A stretch of DNA of 64,000 nucleotides from Uranotaenia lowii (Eukaryota; Arthropoda; Insecta; Diptera; Culicidae). The position numbers and the translations under genes are program-made. The stretch spans positions 58,729,746 through 58,793,745 of the forward strand of contig NC_073691.1 of the NCBI RefSeq assembly GCF_029784155.1. The letters run 5' to 3'. This document shows positions 45,687 to 60,602 of this stretch, piece after piece. Under the pieces are notes generated by a model. That model did not search any database and was not told the DNA's origin. It was given only the letters and a program-made list of their open reading frames with translations. How positions within the stretch are numbered: the stretch's first letter is position 1; every line of letters starts with the position of its first letter.

Positions 45687-48600
45687 CTACTGCACTTCAA
45701 TATTCTTGGATTGGACTGATGCCTGGAAAAGCTTCATCACCGTTTCGTGCAGTTCCGGGTTGGTCGGTGTTGACTGGTGTTCGAGGACACGTTCGTTACA
45801 TTCCTCCGGTGGGAAGCCACACAACTGACGACGGATTTCCAGATCTCGGCGGGCACTCAGCGCTCTGCTGTGAGGTCCAGCGGCTCGCAGGATCAGATTG
45901 CGCCGTGCCCTGGCACGCTCACGCATGGCCACGTGTACCGAAGCGACAGGGTGCAATATCTTGTCCATATCTTCCAAATTTGCTTCCTGTTCCGAAATTT
46001 CGCTGGACTTGTCTGGTTCTTCTTTTTTCACTTGCAATTCCTGCGATTCGTTCTGCTTCCGCTGTTCGGCTTGCTCATCTTCATCCAGAATTTCTTTCTT
46101 GATTTTGACACCATTAAAAAGCTGCTCTTCTGCTTCTTTTTTGACCTTCTGTTCCTCGGCTGCTGCCGATGCCGCCTTGAATTCTTCGATTTCTTCTCGA
46201 AGTTTTTCCTTAGATTCCGTCAACACTCGCTGAGCATAAGCTTCTCCAGCCAACCGAACAGAGATGCCAATGTCCAGCAAAATGTGGTGTGCTTTCCAGC
46301 GATTCCTTGCCGAAACGGGGAACGTTTGTTCCGGTTGCTTCAATTTGGCACGAGTTTCCTGCGCTAAGCTAGCCCAATCGACACCCAATGCATCACCGAG
46401 GCCTAAAAAGTTATATACAAAAATATTATTGATCAATGTTTTTAAATCCATTTATTCCAAACTACCTTTGAACTTGTTCTCTTCCTCGAGTTCACCGTCG
46501 GAAATTTCTTCGAAATCGAGATCCATTTCTTCCTTGAGTTCCTTGTTAGCATGCAACTTGCCGGCTTCCTTAGCATTTTTGGCCTCTTGAACCGAGTACA
46601 AATCACCGGCCGCATCCCTCGCCCCCGATTGGTGCAACTGCTGGCCAGGACCGGAAACGTTATCTTCTCCCTCGCCACCGGCAACCTTTTCGTTGGCGTG
46701 GGAAGCATTCGCATCGTTTGGATCTCCACCAGCTAGCTTTTCAGCGCCCGCCGTCGAGCTGTTCAGCTGATTTATTTCCTGGGAGTGACAAGGAAACATA
46801 AGTTATTTTATATGTTTTTGATACTTGTTATAAATAAAAGCTGTATGAATAAAACAAAAAAAAAAAAAAAGATAGTAGAACGTAAACAGTTCATGTGTCT
46901 GAATGCCGTTGGCCCGCCTGTCATTTTAACTGCTGGTCACGTTTCAGCACACTTGCCTTTTTTTATTGTTTTAAGTGAAATCTCAGCTAAGTCTTATCGA
47001 TATAAATTTACGAAAGCAAACGTTTCAATAAAAAAAAAACTAAACTCACTATAAATCATAACCACTATAAAACTAAATCTAGAAAATGCAAGCAGAAACG
47101 ATTGATAAATGAAGAGTCAATACAGAAAGAACATCAAGCGAAAACCAAGCTTAAGGTTCTTACTGCGCGACCGGTCAGCCGGAAGGAAGACGATGTTTTC
47201 GCAAACGACGACGACGACGCTCCGCCATCGTCGATGTTGGCATACAAATCCGTCGGAAGACCGCCGATGCAGTCGTCGTAGGACTTGTACCGAGCTTTAG
47301 ATAAAAAAGGACGCCTGGGAGCGATGAGTGCGGACGAAGACGACACCGAAGAGGCTGACGACGATGGTGGCTGCTGTTGTTGTTGCTGCTGGTGCTGATG
47401 GAGGACCTGTGACGGTATCATCATCGAGGAGGACAAGGTTCCACCACCGCCGGAATTGTCGGCTTTCTTTTCGCTTTTAACAGAGATGTTGCATTGATCT
47501 TCCTGTGTTAGCAATGTTTTGGGACAATATTATAGGGAAATTTAGATAAATTTAAAGTACATAAATTAACTTGTAACTTTAACCCTTGCAATACTCTGAA
47601 TTTCCGCTATTAGTAAGGTAGGACTGTAATGTTCAATCATTAAAAGAAGTGAAGTTCAGTATTACCTCTTCCCTAGTGAGAATGTCGTCTGGATCGTCGC
47701 TGATTTCGCTCAGGTTGTCTTCATCCATAGGTTCTGGAGCAGCGGGGTCTTCTCCGGTTGGAGCATCTTCGGCAACGACCGGTTCTGCTGCTGCAATGGA
47801 ATCAACCTGTGGTAATGTTGCGCCAGCCGCGGCAACTTCCTTTGCCTCGTTCTCTGCTGGTTGCGTTTCGGTCGAGGTCGGAACAGTTTCGTCAGCAGTT
47901 GGTGCAGCTGTCGGTTGTTGTTGTTGGGAAAGATTGCTTGATGGAGTCGGCTCCTCCGTTGGTTTTGTGGTGGCAGGGGCCGGTTCTGGTGGCTCCGGAA
48001 TACTTGGTTCAGGTGGAGGAGGCAAATCATTCTTAGGTTCGGGTTCGGGTCCCAGACCTAACTGGTGTGGTGGGCCAAGCGGAAGGCTGAGCAACGAAGG
48101 TGGCCCAGATCCCGGTTGTTGCGGTGGATGATGGAAGTGTTGGGCTTGTTGGGCCTGGTGTTGTAAGAGCTGCTGTTGCTGCTGAATATGTTGTTGAGTG
48201 CTCAAACTTTGCTGGCTACGATGACCAAATTTGTGCTGATTTCCGAAGCGTCCTGGGCCCATACCCTTACGACCATGGTGGAACATGTTTCCTTGGTGGC
48301 CACCTCCTTGATGATGTCTATGGAATGGTCCGCGATCACCGCCCGGTGGGTCGCCCAGACGGCCTGCCAATTTGTGGGAACGGGGGCCAAATTCCATGTC
48401 GTCTTTAGGTTTTCCATGCCAACCGGAACCACCCTGATTTTGATCTTGATGACCACCACCACCCTGTTGCCATCGACGACCTGGTCCATGATTATGAGTT
48501 GGTGGGCCAACGGCCGGGTGATCGTCATGTTCCCATTGTCTGTCTTTATATTTCCAATCACCACGTTCTTTCTCGTTGACCCACCCATCGTTTTCCTTCC

Positions 48601-51600
48601 AGTGAGAATCTTCATTATTCCAGTTTCTCCCGGAATGCTTATGGTAAGCCGGATCTTGGTCATGACCGTGGCTGTGCTGTGGCGGACCATGATCACCGCG
48701 ATCCCAATCGCGTCCCCGGTGCTCCTCACGATCTCTTCTATCAAATCCAGCACGTGGTGGCGGCCCTCTATCGGCATCCCGATCCCGCTCCCATTCTCTG
48801 TCGTGTTCTCGGCGCGGCGGAGGATCATCAGGATAATCGGGACCGCGGGAATACTCATGCCCACCTCTTCCACGCGGTGCCGGTTGTGCGGGTTGCTCCC
48901 GTTCGTAACCACGATCGCGATCTCTGTAATCGCGAGCATCTCGACTCTGGACCGGTTGCGTATGGGGCGGCTCATAGGGACTATCACGGCTTCGTGCACC
49001 TCTTACGATCGTTGGAACGTAATCTCGTTCCCGGGAACGGCTTCTCCGATCGTGATGATCAATGAATCCTATAAATACAAGAAATAAAAACAATTATATT
49101 TAATTGTCATAAAAATTCAAAATTAAAGGAAAAAGGTAACTTACCTCTTTCGTTTCCCGGTCGATCGTAGGACCGTTCTCTTGGAATAGCTCGCTCTCTG
49201 GCCCTGGGAGACCCCGGTGTGCGACTACGATCATGATCATGCTTTCCCGGGCTTCTGGCGGCAGCTAGAGCTCTAGCGCGTTCAGCCGGGCGTGGAAGCA
49301 AACGTTCCACCGGTCGATGACGATCCGGTTTTTCCAATCCCCCGTCGATGTGGGTACGATCCACACTCGAAACCTCGCCGCGTCGTACCACCGTTGCTCC
49401 ACGGGAATCTTTGATTACGGCCAATCGTTCTCGCTCGCGTGGCTTATCCACGCATCGTACCAGAGGTTCTTCTCGTTCTTTAGGGCGCACGATTTCGCGA
49501 TCCCTCCGTTCGCGATCTTTTAGCATCTCGTGACGACGACGATCGTCAATTCTTTCTGGAGATCTGTCCAAACGCCTTACTACCGTCTGTACCGGTTCAC
49601 GATACCTCGAGACTACCGGTTCTGGAGATTTTTTCTTCAACTCACGACTCCTTGAAGTGGAAGCAATTGGTGACCGGGATCGAATGTGAGCGCTACGCGG
49701 CGATCTACTTCTGTCTGGTTCACGTTCTCGTTCGCGTTCCCGGTGCCGTAGTTGTTCCTTTTCCTTTTCCCGCGCCTTCTCACGAAGCGCCATTTCTCGT
49801 TCCTTTTCGCGAACGCGTTCTCGTGCATCGACCATCAACGCTGCATGTTTATCTTTCTTTACCAAAACTTTTTTAACTGTGTACTTGGTAGGTGTTTTGC
49901 CACTAGGAGAAACCTCTCGAGCGATCTTGCGAAGATGGCTGGTACCTCCAGGGCTAACAACTTTCTTAACGCGAATCTTGGTGACATGACCACCGATTTT
50001 CTTCGTCACAATACGTTTGGTTCCATCGGCAGACAATTTCTTGACATGTTTTTTCACAATTTTTTTACTTGGGCCGCCACCGTCATCTGAGCTTGAGCTG
50101 GAATCACGCCGGCGCACAGCACGTTTCTTAACCCTTCGGGAATCACCAGAGCTGCTGGAGCTTGAGCTAGAATCCGAATCGGACGAGTCAGATCCGCTGC
50201 TACTCGAACTGTCGGAGCTCGATGAAGAACGTCTTGGTACTGGCACCTTCCTGATCTTTTTTACCACCAGAGTTTCCTTTTTCTTCATGGCCGACGAATG
50301 ATGATGATGATGATGATGGCTGCTTCCTCCGCTGGCATCCATTTCAAGTTTGAGCTCTTTTTGCAGTTCTTTACGTTTGCGCTCTAGAATGTCCTGGTCA
50401 GCATTCTCCAGACTGGACTGATCCCAGCTACCCACGTTGCGATCCGTTTGTCTATCGGATCCCCCAACAGTAGTGCTGCGTTTGTGCGATCCTCCGGAGT
50501 AGGAATGATGCTCCGATCCTCCACCTCCCCTGCGATCCGATTCGTTCCGCTCAGAACGCTCGATACGATCGGTACGCTCAGCGCGTTCGGAACGCTCAAT
50601 GCGATCAACCCTTTCAACTCGCTCGTTCCTTTCGACCCGTTCGTTTCGATCCAACCGTTCGATCCTTTCAGCACGATCGTTCCGTTCCACACGTTCGTTT
50701 CGCTCGACGCGATCGTGTCTTTCGACCCTTTCGTTTCTCTCCGGTCGTTCGTTCCGTTCGACAGGTTCGCTCCTTTCCGGTCGTTCGTTCCTGTTGATTC
50801 CGCTGCTGCTGCTGCTGCTTACTGGTGGCACAATAGTGGGTGCTGGCACCGGTTGTACACCGATAGCTTCACCCCGGCTAACGATTACCTTGCCAAGCTT
50901 GGCAGCGAGTTGAGCTTCGATGAGCCGCGCGTGAAGGGACACACTTTCCGGTACGATTTTCGGTGCCGGCACCGGTTCAGGTTCGTCGCAACCGACGATT
51001 CGTTTGACGATTTCCTCCTTGTTGATACCCTGTGGATGGAGGACAGAATAAGTTGTGCATTAGTAACATTTGACTTTGAATAAATTTTCCTCGTTTCCGA
51101 AAAAGCAAGTTCATAAGTATGGTGATTGAATATATAGAACAACGAAACTCTGAAACAACTACATAGCGCAGATTCCAATCGAGTTTGGTCATGCCGCTAT
51201 GAACGGGGATAATCTGCAAGAAGCGTTCGATTTCCAGGTGCAACTCTAACCACGTGTTCATAACATTGGTGTTGCACCAATTACAAAAAAGCCAGGACAC
51301 AAATCCATTCAAGATTTGAATTATATTTAAGATTGTTTTGCGGAATGCTCGGCTGGAATTTGATTTTTCAACCATTCCCCATCGATTCCACCATGTTAAA
51401 CATGCTAGTTGTGTCGCGTTTTTGAGTTGTTGATAAAATAAGATTTTTTCACGTTCACTTTCACTTGAACTGTAACCGAGCCTTAATGTTGAATTATGAG
51501 TTAAAAACCAATTTTGGATTATCGTGCAACGAAAAAGGGCTCATTTTCACGAGTCCTCCGCCGTTTTCGGATTTGGGAAGCTTGGAGGATTTGGAAAGAA

Positions 51601-52343
51601 ACCATTACGTGGTTTATAAGGGTTGGTTCCTAACTTTTTGATAAGAATACTCTAGATGCAAAAGTTTTTTTTTTCATTAAGTATAAAAAATATCGTTATT
51701 TCGTTTTGATTAAAAAAACAAACTCTTAACTTATCACATTTTCACAGTTGCTAGCGAAACGAAGCTCGAACGGGATCAGCTAAGTAATAAATTAGACCCG
51801 AAAAAAATATTTTTGCACCTTTGCTAGAACAAGTTGTGCCAATCCATACAAATTTTAGCCTCAATGAGCGTCCCCGAATGTTGAACAAACAAGCTGACAT
51901 TTTCTTGACTTCTGTAGACAGACCAAGAAATAATTTTAGCCCCCAAGATTTCAATTTCGGTGGTTTCGGACCACCTTATTACAAGCATAACTTTTGACGA
52001 CTACGTTGCATACACAAAGGCGTGAGAAATATTCGTTTTTTTCCTGACCAATTTTGCACATCAAGGAGACAGTATACATTCAGGCGCATAAATAATCATC
52101 ACAATCACTCCAGAAATCAAAATAAAAATTACATCAAAAAATCATCAAACTCACCGAATCCGGATTGGTTCCGGTTCCGCTGCTGGGGCAGACGCTGGAG
52201 CCAGACGGGCCAGAGGTCGGTGCTGCGGTCTGGGGGAACTTCTTGGTTCCGAGCCGCTGGAACACACTCGGGCGATCCTTCGGGAGAACTTTCTTGTTCG
52301 GGTTAAGCTCGAGTGTAATTTTACGCTTTACAGGTGCAGACAT
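45687..52343 (-). CDS. flacc: Flacc / ZC3H13 orthologue, m6A writer complex scaffold (six coding exons)
   Basis: Nuclear adaptor that links Rbm15/Spenito to Fl(2)d-Virilizer in the complex that methylates adenosines in mRNA. Coding exons (minus): 52343-52155, 51029-49145, 49068-47666, 47502-47164, 46778-46466, 46402-45687. All junctions are GT-AG and the frame is continuous for 1614 residues. The N-terminus has RPSVFQRLG, matching the start of ZC3H13. The middle is low complexity: NERVER-type repeats (about 143-230), a His run (about 300), SR- and RE-rich stretches, and Gln and Ser runs in exon 4. The C-terminus holds the conserved parts: EISDGELEE, VDWASL, DIGISVRLAG, AAGPHSRALSARRDLEIRRQL. 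No CCCH zinc finger is present, as in the fly protein. Confidence 0.87.
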
Positions 52344-54243
52344 CTTATTTCCGACACCCGTCGCAGAGAAAATACGCACATATTTTGCCCTTCTCGGTCT
52401 ATCCGGATAATTCGAATTGGGATAGGAAGAACAAAAATGGAGACACGACTCGGTTGGTGTTGCGAGTTTTCGCGATACTGCTAGACGCTCCGCTCGATGA
52501 GGTTCCGTGGGTTTTTCACACTTGGAGGACACCAAACTAAGGCGGACGCCGTTTTGGCTGGTTTTCACTTGCTTTAGGGACCGGAAAACACGGGTTTGAT
52601 CCGAAAAAACCGTATTCACACAACTGAAACTCCACGGATGCCGATCGATGCCACCGTAAAAATTTTCACATCTTGACACATCAAAAGTTGATGTTTGCCA
52701 ACAGGGTGGTACAGAAATAATGTTTTTTCGTTAAGATTTTTTTTTTAAATTTCGAATGGAAGTATAAATGTGAAATTGGGCTTGGGCCTAAAGAATGAAG
52801 CTTTGCACTTTAACCTTACACAGATTTCCATAAGAATGACAGCTAATTAGAGTGAAATTGAAGTGAAAGGCTATTGCTTTCTCTGTTTGACACATGAGAA
52901 ATTGTATAATGGAATTGCAAGCGCACCCTTTGCCTATAATTTTTAAATTAAAAAAATGTTAATAGGGAATTTACTAATACCGTATTTTTTTTCACCTGGA
53001 GGCAAACTAGAGGCAACCTAGGTTCGCTCTAACTGCTGTCATCGTGCTCATTTATTGCTCGAGAGGCAACCTATAGGTTCGCTCGAAAAAGGGACGGAGT
53101 CGCCCTGAGAAAAAAGTCAGTTTTGCGAGAAGTTCACCAATACTCTCAACGTTGTTGTCAAAACATTAAACATCTGTTTTTGGCTGAAAACAAAACAGTT
53201 GAAATAATGAACGGGCAAATGATTATTGCCGCGATTTTGAACCTCTCAGCCAAGCAAAATCGTACTATCTGCAGTCCAGTGCAATCCGGACACGAAAAAC
53301 GGCAATCCGGATGTGAAGAACCGAATGAAGAAATCCAGAAGGGAGAACAAAATGACAGCTGCATGTAAACATTGCGCTCGTTCTCACGCACACCTACGTA
53401 TGGAATAACTCGAAACCCGAAACTCGCTTTTTTATTCTGACGGTTCCAGAGCCAAATCCGGAATAAAAAAAAAAATACGCCATAAACAAAATTGGAAATT
53501 ATTGTGTTTTTTTTCGTTTTTCTTGACTCAAAATAATGTTTTTTTTAAATATGTTTATTGTAATTTTTCGTCTTTTTCCTGATGACAATTTGAAGGATTT
53601 TTTTATAAGTTTTTGTGGCAGCTTTCAGTTACGTTTAGCATCTTTTTGATTTGGTTCATAATGTTTTTCATTGTTGTAAAGTTTATAGTTTTTGTAATTT
53701 CATTAAAAAATGTTAAGGTTCTGTGATTTTTAGTTTTTTGTTTGTAATTGTTCATGAATTAAAGAATTCTTAAGAATTATCTTTAATGTTATTTTTGAAT
53801 ATTCCATTTTTATATATTTTTTAATTTGAACAATTTATAAGTGAAAAACATAAAACTTTTTTTGGGGTTTTTAAATTTCTTTTGGTTTACTAAATGCGAA
53901 GAATATTTATTAAAAAATATTTATTCATTAAACTATTTTGTTTTGGCAAATCCAAATACGAACCGTTCTTAAATAGAAAGTGCACTGTATTTTGATCAAT
54001 AATTTAAAAAATAAATTTTTTACGAAAAAAAGATGTACGTGTTTTGAGTTGAAGTCACCCAAAACTGATATCACTCGATGACTGGGTTATAATAACGCAC
54101 TTTTTGAGTTTCCGAACCATCGGCGTGTAAACAGAAAACTGAACGAAGAATTTGACATTTCTCGCAGCGAACGAGTTTTTGGTTCGGCTTCCCAAACAAA
54201 AGGAAAACGCGAACCGAAAGCAGCACAGTCATCCATTTTCAAA
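52344..54243. promoter_or_regulatory. Divergent intergenic region between flacc and Roc1a
   Basis: Contains the 5' leader of flacc (from 52344 upward) and the promoter of Roc1a. A probable noncoding first exon of Roc1a ends TTTTCAAAG at 54244, followed by donor GTAATG. Two similar GAGGCAACCTA(TA)GGTTCGCTC blocks occur at about 53010-53036 and 53070-53092. No core promoter element could be fixed. Confidence 0.45.
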
Positions 54244-54351
54244 GGTAATGTACGTAATAAAATTGGCTAGATTGCGTTAAATGTGGTTTTAATCCGATTG
54301 AATTCTGTTCCGATAGTTTCCCGGCACAGAAAGGCACCCAATTTGCCCACA

Positions 54352-56820
<2,469 letters not shown>

Positions 56821-57266
56821 CAGAGATGCCAATATGCCTGATTTTTCAGGGATTGCCTGATTTTTCGAGGCTCTGCCTGACAACCTGAAAAGCCATTGAA
56901 TTTCCCTGATTTTTCAAAAATGCCTGATTTTGCCTGATTTTTGCGAATGTGATGAAAAATGGGTAGTAAGGAACTAAATTAGGTACCATTGCTGAAGTTA
57001 AAAAGCGAAAATGTGGCTGAATGAAACCAATCGAAAGATTCCTATTAATTCATATCTTAAAAAGGGAATGAAAAGGAATCTTGCGGCTTTGATTCAGTAG
57101 AATTATGCAACCAAATAGGCCCACAACGCAGTAAAAATGTAGAGTGATGACCAAAAAAAAAAGGTCATCACTTTTAGAGGAATTTCCGTTACTTATGTAG
57201 CCTGATTTTGCCTGATTTTTATTTCACCAGTTCCCTGATTATTGAAAATATATGTTGGCAACCCTG
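56821..57266. mobile_element. hAT-like MITE with TGCCTGATTTTT repeats
   Basis: An exact 8-bp duplication, CCAAAGTG (56813-56820 and 57267-57274), flanks ends CAGAGATGCCAATAT and, inverted, CAGGGTTGCCAACAT. Inside the left end TGCCTGATTTTT is repeated at least six times; two more lie near the right end. No transposase. Confidence 0.88.
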
Positions 57267-57269
57267 CCA

Positions 57270-58364
57270 AAGTGAATAACTTTCACCTCATCGATGCTTA
57301 CGTACAGACGGGGCATGTTACAGCAGCAATGCCTAACATCGATGGTGAACTCCAGCGATAGGCAGCATCCATGTGAGCTCCGTTGCATAGAGAGCGCATG
57401 CTATATTCATTAATCGTTCATCGTGTTGAGCTCACATTATCTTATTGTTTAGATAGAACATTCAAATCGTTCGACTTAAAAGTTCTGCATGAAAATAAAA
57501 TAATTTACGAACCAGGATAATCAAAATGACAAATTAGCTCGGCGTGTTGTAGAAGCTAACAATACATGAGTTGCAAGGAATTCACTTAGGAGTATTGTGT
57601 CTACATTTCAACACCAAAGAGATTTCTACCGTTCAAGCTTTCGAAGATTGCTTTTTTAATTTCAGAACTGTTGGTTTAAAAATGTTTAAATAGCTAACGT
57701 TTAGTAAAAAACTTGAAAATGTTGTCATATTGATACCTCAACTTCACAAATAAATTGCAATGAAATAGTTCTACTCTGCATTTGAATAGTTTGACTTTCT
57801 GTAAATAAGGCAGAATTCCATCTCGAAGAAACCATTAGGTCATTAAAGAAACTTTTCGGAAGGCTCTTCCACACTTTCCGTGAAGAACGATGTTGATGAC
57901 TATTGCACCTACCTTCATTGGCCTTCATCAACAAACATTGTTATGCGTTCCTGTTGACTCCAAGCTCTCCAACGAATAACTGAAGACATACGGACTCATC
58001 ACACGATACACCACGACAACAGAATCGTCCATCATTCGAAGCCTGTGAGCAAGAAGAAGATTCTTCACACCCCTTTGGGGTATGTGGATCCTAACCCTAC
58101 GTCAAGGAGTATCCTCATCAACATCGTTACTGCAGCAAGTGCAAGAAAAAGGAGAACAAAGACTGGGCAGAAGTCATTCAAGCCGGTTGACAAACCATTG
58201 TTCCAAAGACACTTAGGTCGATTCTACCTTTCTCCGAAGAGGAAATACATCAAGGTGGATCTTAACAACTTTCCGGCCCTGCTACAACTAGACTGTTCGT
58301 CGAACATTACAATCATCTTCGAGCAATACAGCAGTACCAAAACCAGTGCAACACTAAATATCCT
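57270..58364. other. Unassigned DNA
   Basis: A 107-codon frame at 58045-58368 has no recognisable motif and is not called. Nothing else was identified. Confidence 0.35.
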
Positions 58365-58460
58365 TTAACCCTCATCCGCATTAGATTTCATTACCCTAAT
58401 CAGCACTTGTGGTGTCAATTTGACACCACAAGCTCAAATCGTTATAACTTTTGTCGTTTT
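58365..58460 (+). repeat. Candidate TTAA-element terminus
   Basis: TTAACCCTCATCCGC is followed by a palindrome, GTGGTGTCAATTTGACACCAC. This is laid out like the right end of the element at 14075-18030, which has GGGTCAATATGACCC. The partner end was not found. Confidence 0.3.
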
Positions 58461-59198
58461 AGACCGATTTGAACAAAACTTACATCAAAAGAAACCTTGT
58501 AATGTCAGTAAAATATGTTTAGAACATTATATATTGCTAAAGTTACTAGTTTTCTCGTTATTCAGCATGAAAGAAAAAAAATCCGAAAAAACATGCCTCA
58601 CGAAAACTGCTGTAGTTCATATGTTACACGTCCAAAAAAATATTTGCCTTATGCATATGAAAGCTGAAGTTAATGCCTACATCATGAAGACAAGAAATAT
58701 TTTTTAAAATTTTTTTTAATGAAATGGTCACAAAAAGTTCAAAAAAGTGGTCTAAAAAACCTACTTTTCATTCGATTGCTTGTAAATACTGTTTGAGCGA
58801 TGGTAGAGTTTTGAAAAAAATATGACTACAAAATGTATTAAAATTCCAACATTTTGCTGTCTTCAGATTTTTAATGCAACAAAAATTGAATTTACTGGAA
58901 TTTTTCAAAGTTCACTACTTTGCGCGATTTTTTTACAAATTGAAATTCATCTGTTTTTGTGGTCCACCGTCTTGTTGTACCCGGATTATCAGTGCTTTTA
59001 CTTTGTTTGGACCAAGCAAGAGTATATTCATTGGAAAGCACATTTAATCTACATTCTAGTGAGGTGCTGCAATTCACGCTGTGAGATTTCACAAAAATAT
59101 GAATATTATAAACGTAAAATTATTCCTGAATTTCTAGAACTACAAGCACCTCGTCCAGCAAAACGTGTTTGTTTGCTCTCCGAGTAGGTACGGTGGGC
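58460..59198. other. AT-rich unassigned DNA
   Basis: May be the body of the TTAA-type element that begins at 58365. The short frames have no recognisable motif. Confidence 0.3.
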
Positions 59199-60018
59199 AG
59201 GGATGGAAGAAAATCTCTTCTAGCGACTTTTGAGCAGGGAGCGACCAACCCTAGAACACATTTAAATCGCTCCTAGCAAGCGATGCTCTCTGCTCTGTTC
59301 CTGTTATGTGGGGAGATCTCCGAGAGTGGTGAGTTACCACAATCTAAAAAAAGTAAGATGAAAAGAAAGTCCTTGTTAAGCACACTCGCAATGCATTCCA
59401 TTATCCTACATACGGATTATTGTGAGTGGTTGCAACAAAATGCGAATCTCCTAACGTACAGATCCTGACCTAGAAAAGATCGGGATATGTACAACTTGCG
59501 ATTTTATGGTAATCATAGCGTTACGATTGTTATTTTTGGGAAGATTAAGAGAGTATGCTCTTGCTGTGCTGTGTGGTGATTGGTTGTTGGTTCGGATAAG
59601 TAAGCAGCAAAAAGCTATTTGGTGGGTGTGTTTGAGGTTCCAGTTAGTTACGTTAGTTAGTCCGGTTAGTTACAGTTCATTTATTTTCGACAAAATGGAA
59701 AAGTGTAATATGACGGATAAAATTAAGCAACTTTTTACGTATGTGTCAGAGACGGGGGAATATCGGTGCACTGTTGTAGAAAATTGTACACCCAAAATTC
59801 AGCCTCTGTGCCAATGGCGTGTAGTCAAATACATAGCATCATTGGTACAAGAAGATAACGCGATCGGTGCTGATTCGATTTGCTCCCACCGGCATTAATC
59901 TCCCAAGTTAACCGAATTGCGTATGTCTGAAAGAAACAAAATAAAAACGCTTTCACGTCCCTCCCTATCGCATCACAAGACGAAGAAGGATGGAAATAAA
60001 TACCGGCCAACACCAGGC

Positions 60019-60340
60019 AGCCAGCGAACCGAGCACTGTGCGTGTGAATGTAGCAAAAGCAACAACAAAAACATCCTTCTAATTCAATCCCTTCAATCAA
60101 CCGGCAAACAACCACGGCCGAGCTGTGCGTGTGTATGCAGTAAAAGCAACAACAAAAAAAACATTCGTTCAATTCAATTCGCCGACAAACAACCACGGCT
60201 AAGCTGTGCGTGTGTATGTAGCAAAAGCAACAAGAATATATTCCTTCAATTCACCGGCAAACAAGCACCGGCCAAGCTGCCCGGCTTTAGCAGCTGTGTA
60301 TATGTAGCGTGTGTATGTAATAGCAGGCAGTAAGCAAAGC
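60019..60340. repeat. Degenerate 70-90-bp tandem repeat, about four copies
   Basis: Units share AGCTGTGCGTGTGTATGTAG, AAAAGCAACAAC, TTCAATTCA and CCGGCAAACAA. They begin near 60019, 60109, 60190 and 60265. The first half resembles sequence at 18.45-18.6 kb. Confidence 0.85.
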
Positions 60341-60523
60341 ACAGTTCTCATTCAATGGGTTTCCCGTTTCCTCCACTCCCGTTCCCTTTCCCGTTTCCAT
60401 CGCAAGACAAATGAATACTTTGAAAGGAGGCCAAACGCCGGGAAGCCACTGTCGTGCGTTTCTTTTGTGATTGATCGGTGGCAGAATGCCTATGACAAAT
60501 ATCCCTCTTCCTGCATGAAGCTC

Positions 60524-60602
60524 AAATAGTACACTGGTTAAGATGTCGGTCTGGCAAGACCAATTGATTAGTAATTTGAGTTCGATTCTCCCTACGGGCG
60601 CT
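60524..60602 (+). mobile_element. tRNA-derived SINE head
   Basis: A-box-like AGTACACTGGTTAAGATGTC and B box GAGTTCGATTCTC with tRNA-like spacing, ending before a T-rich stretch. Confidence 0.5.

Noticed and set aside
45777..46367. Plus-strand frames opposite flacc exon 6
   Set aside because: Shadow of the conserved minus-strand C-terminal domain.
47649..49087. Long plus-strand frames opposite flacc exon 3
   Set aside because: They are shadows of low-complexity minus-strand coding sequence, and their translations are composition-driven.
58045..58707. Two frames of about 100 codons
   Set aside because: No recognisable motif. The second lies in a probable TTAA-element end.
60019..60340. CRISPR-like array of repeats and spacers
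   Set aside because: Units are degenerate throughout without alternating conserved repeats and unique spacers. The window is eukaryotic.
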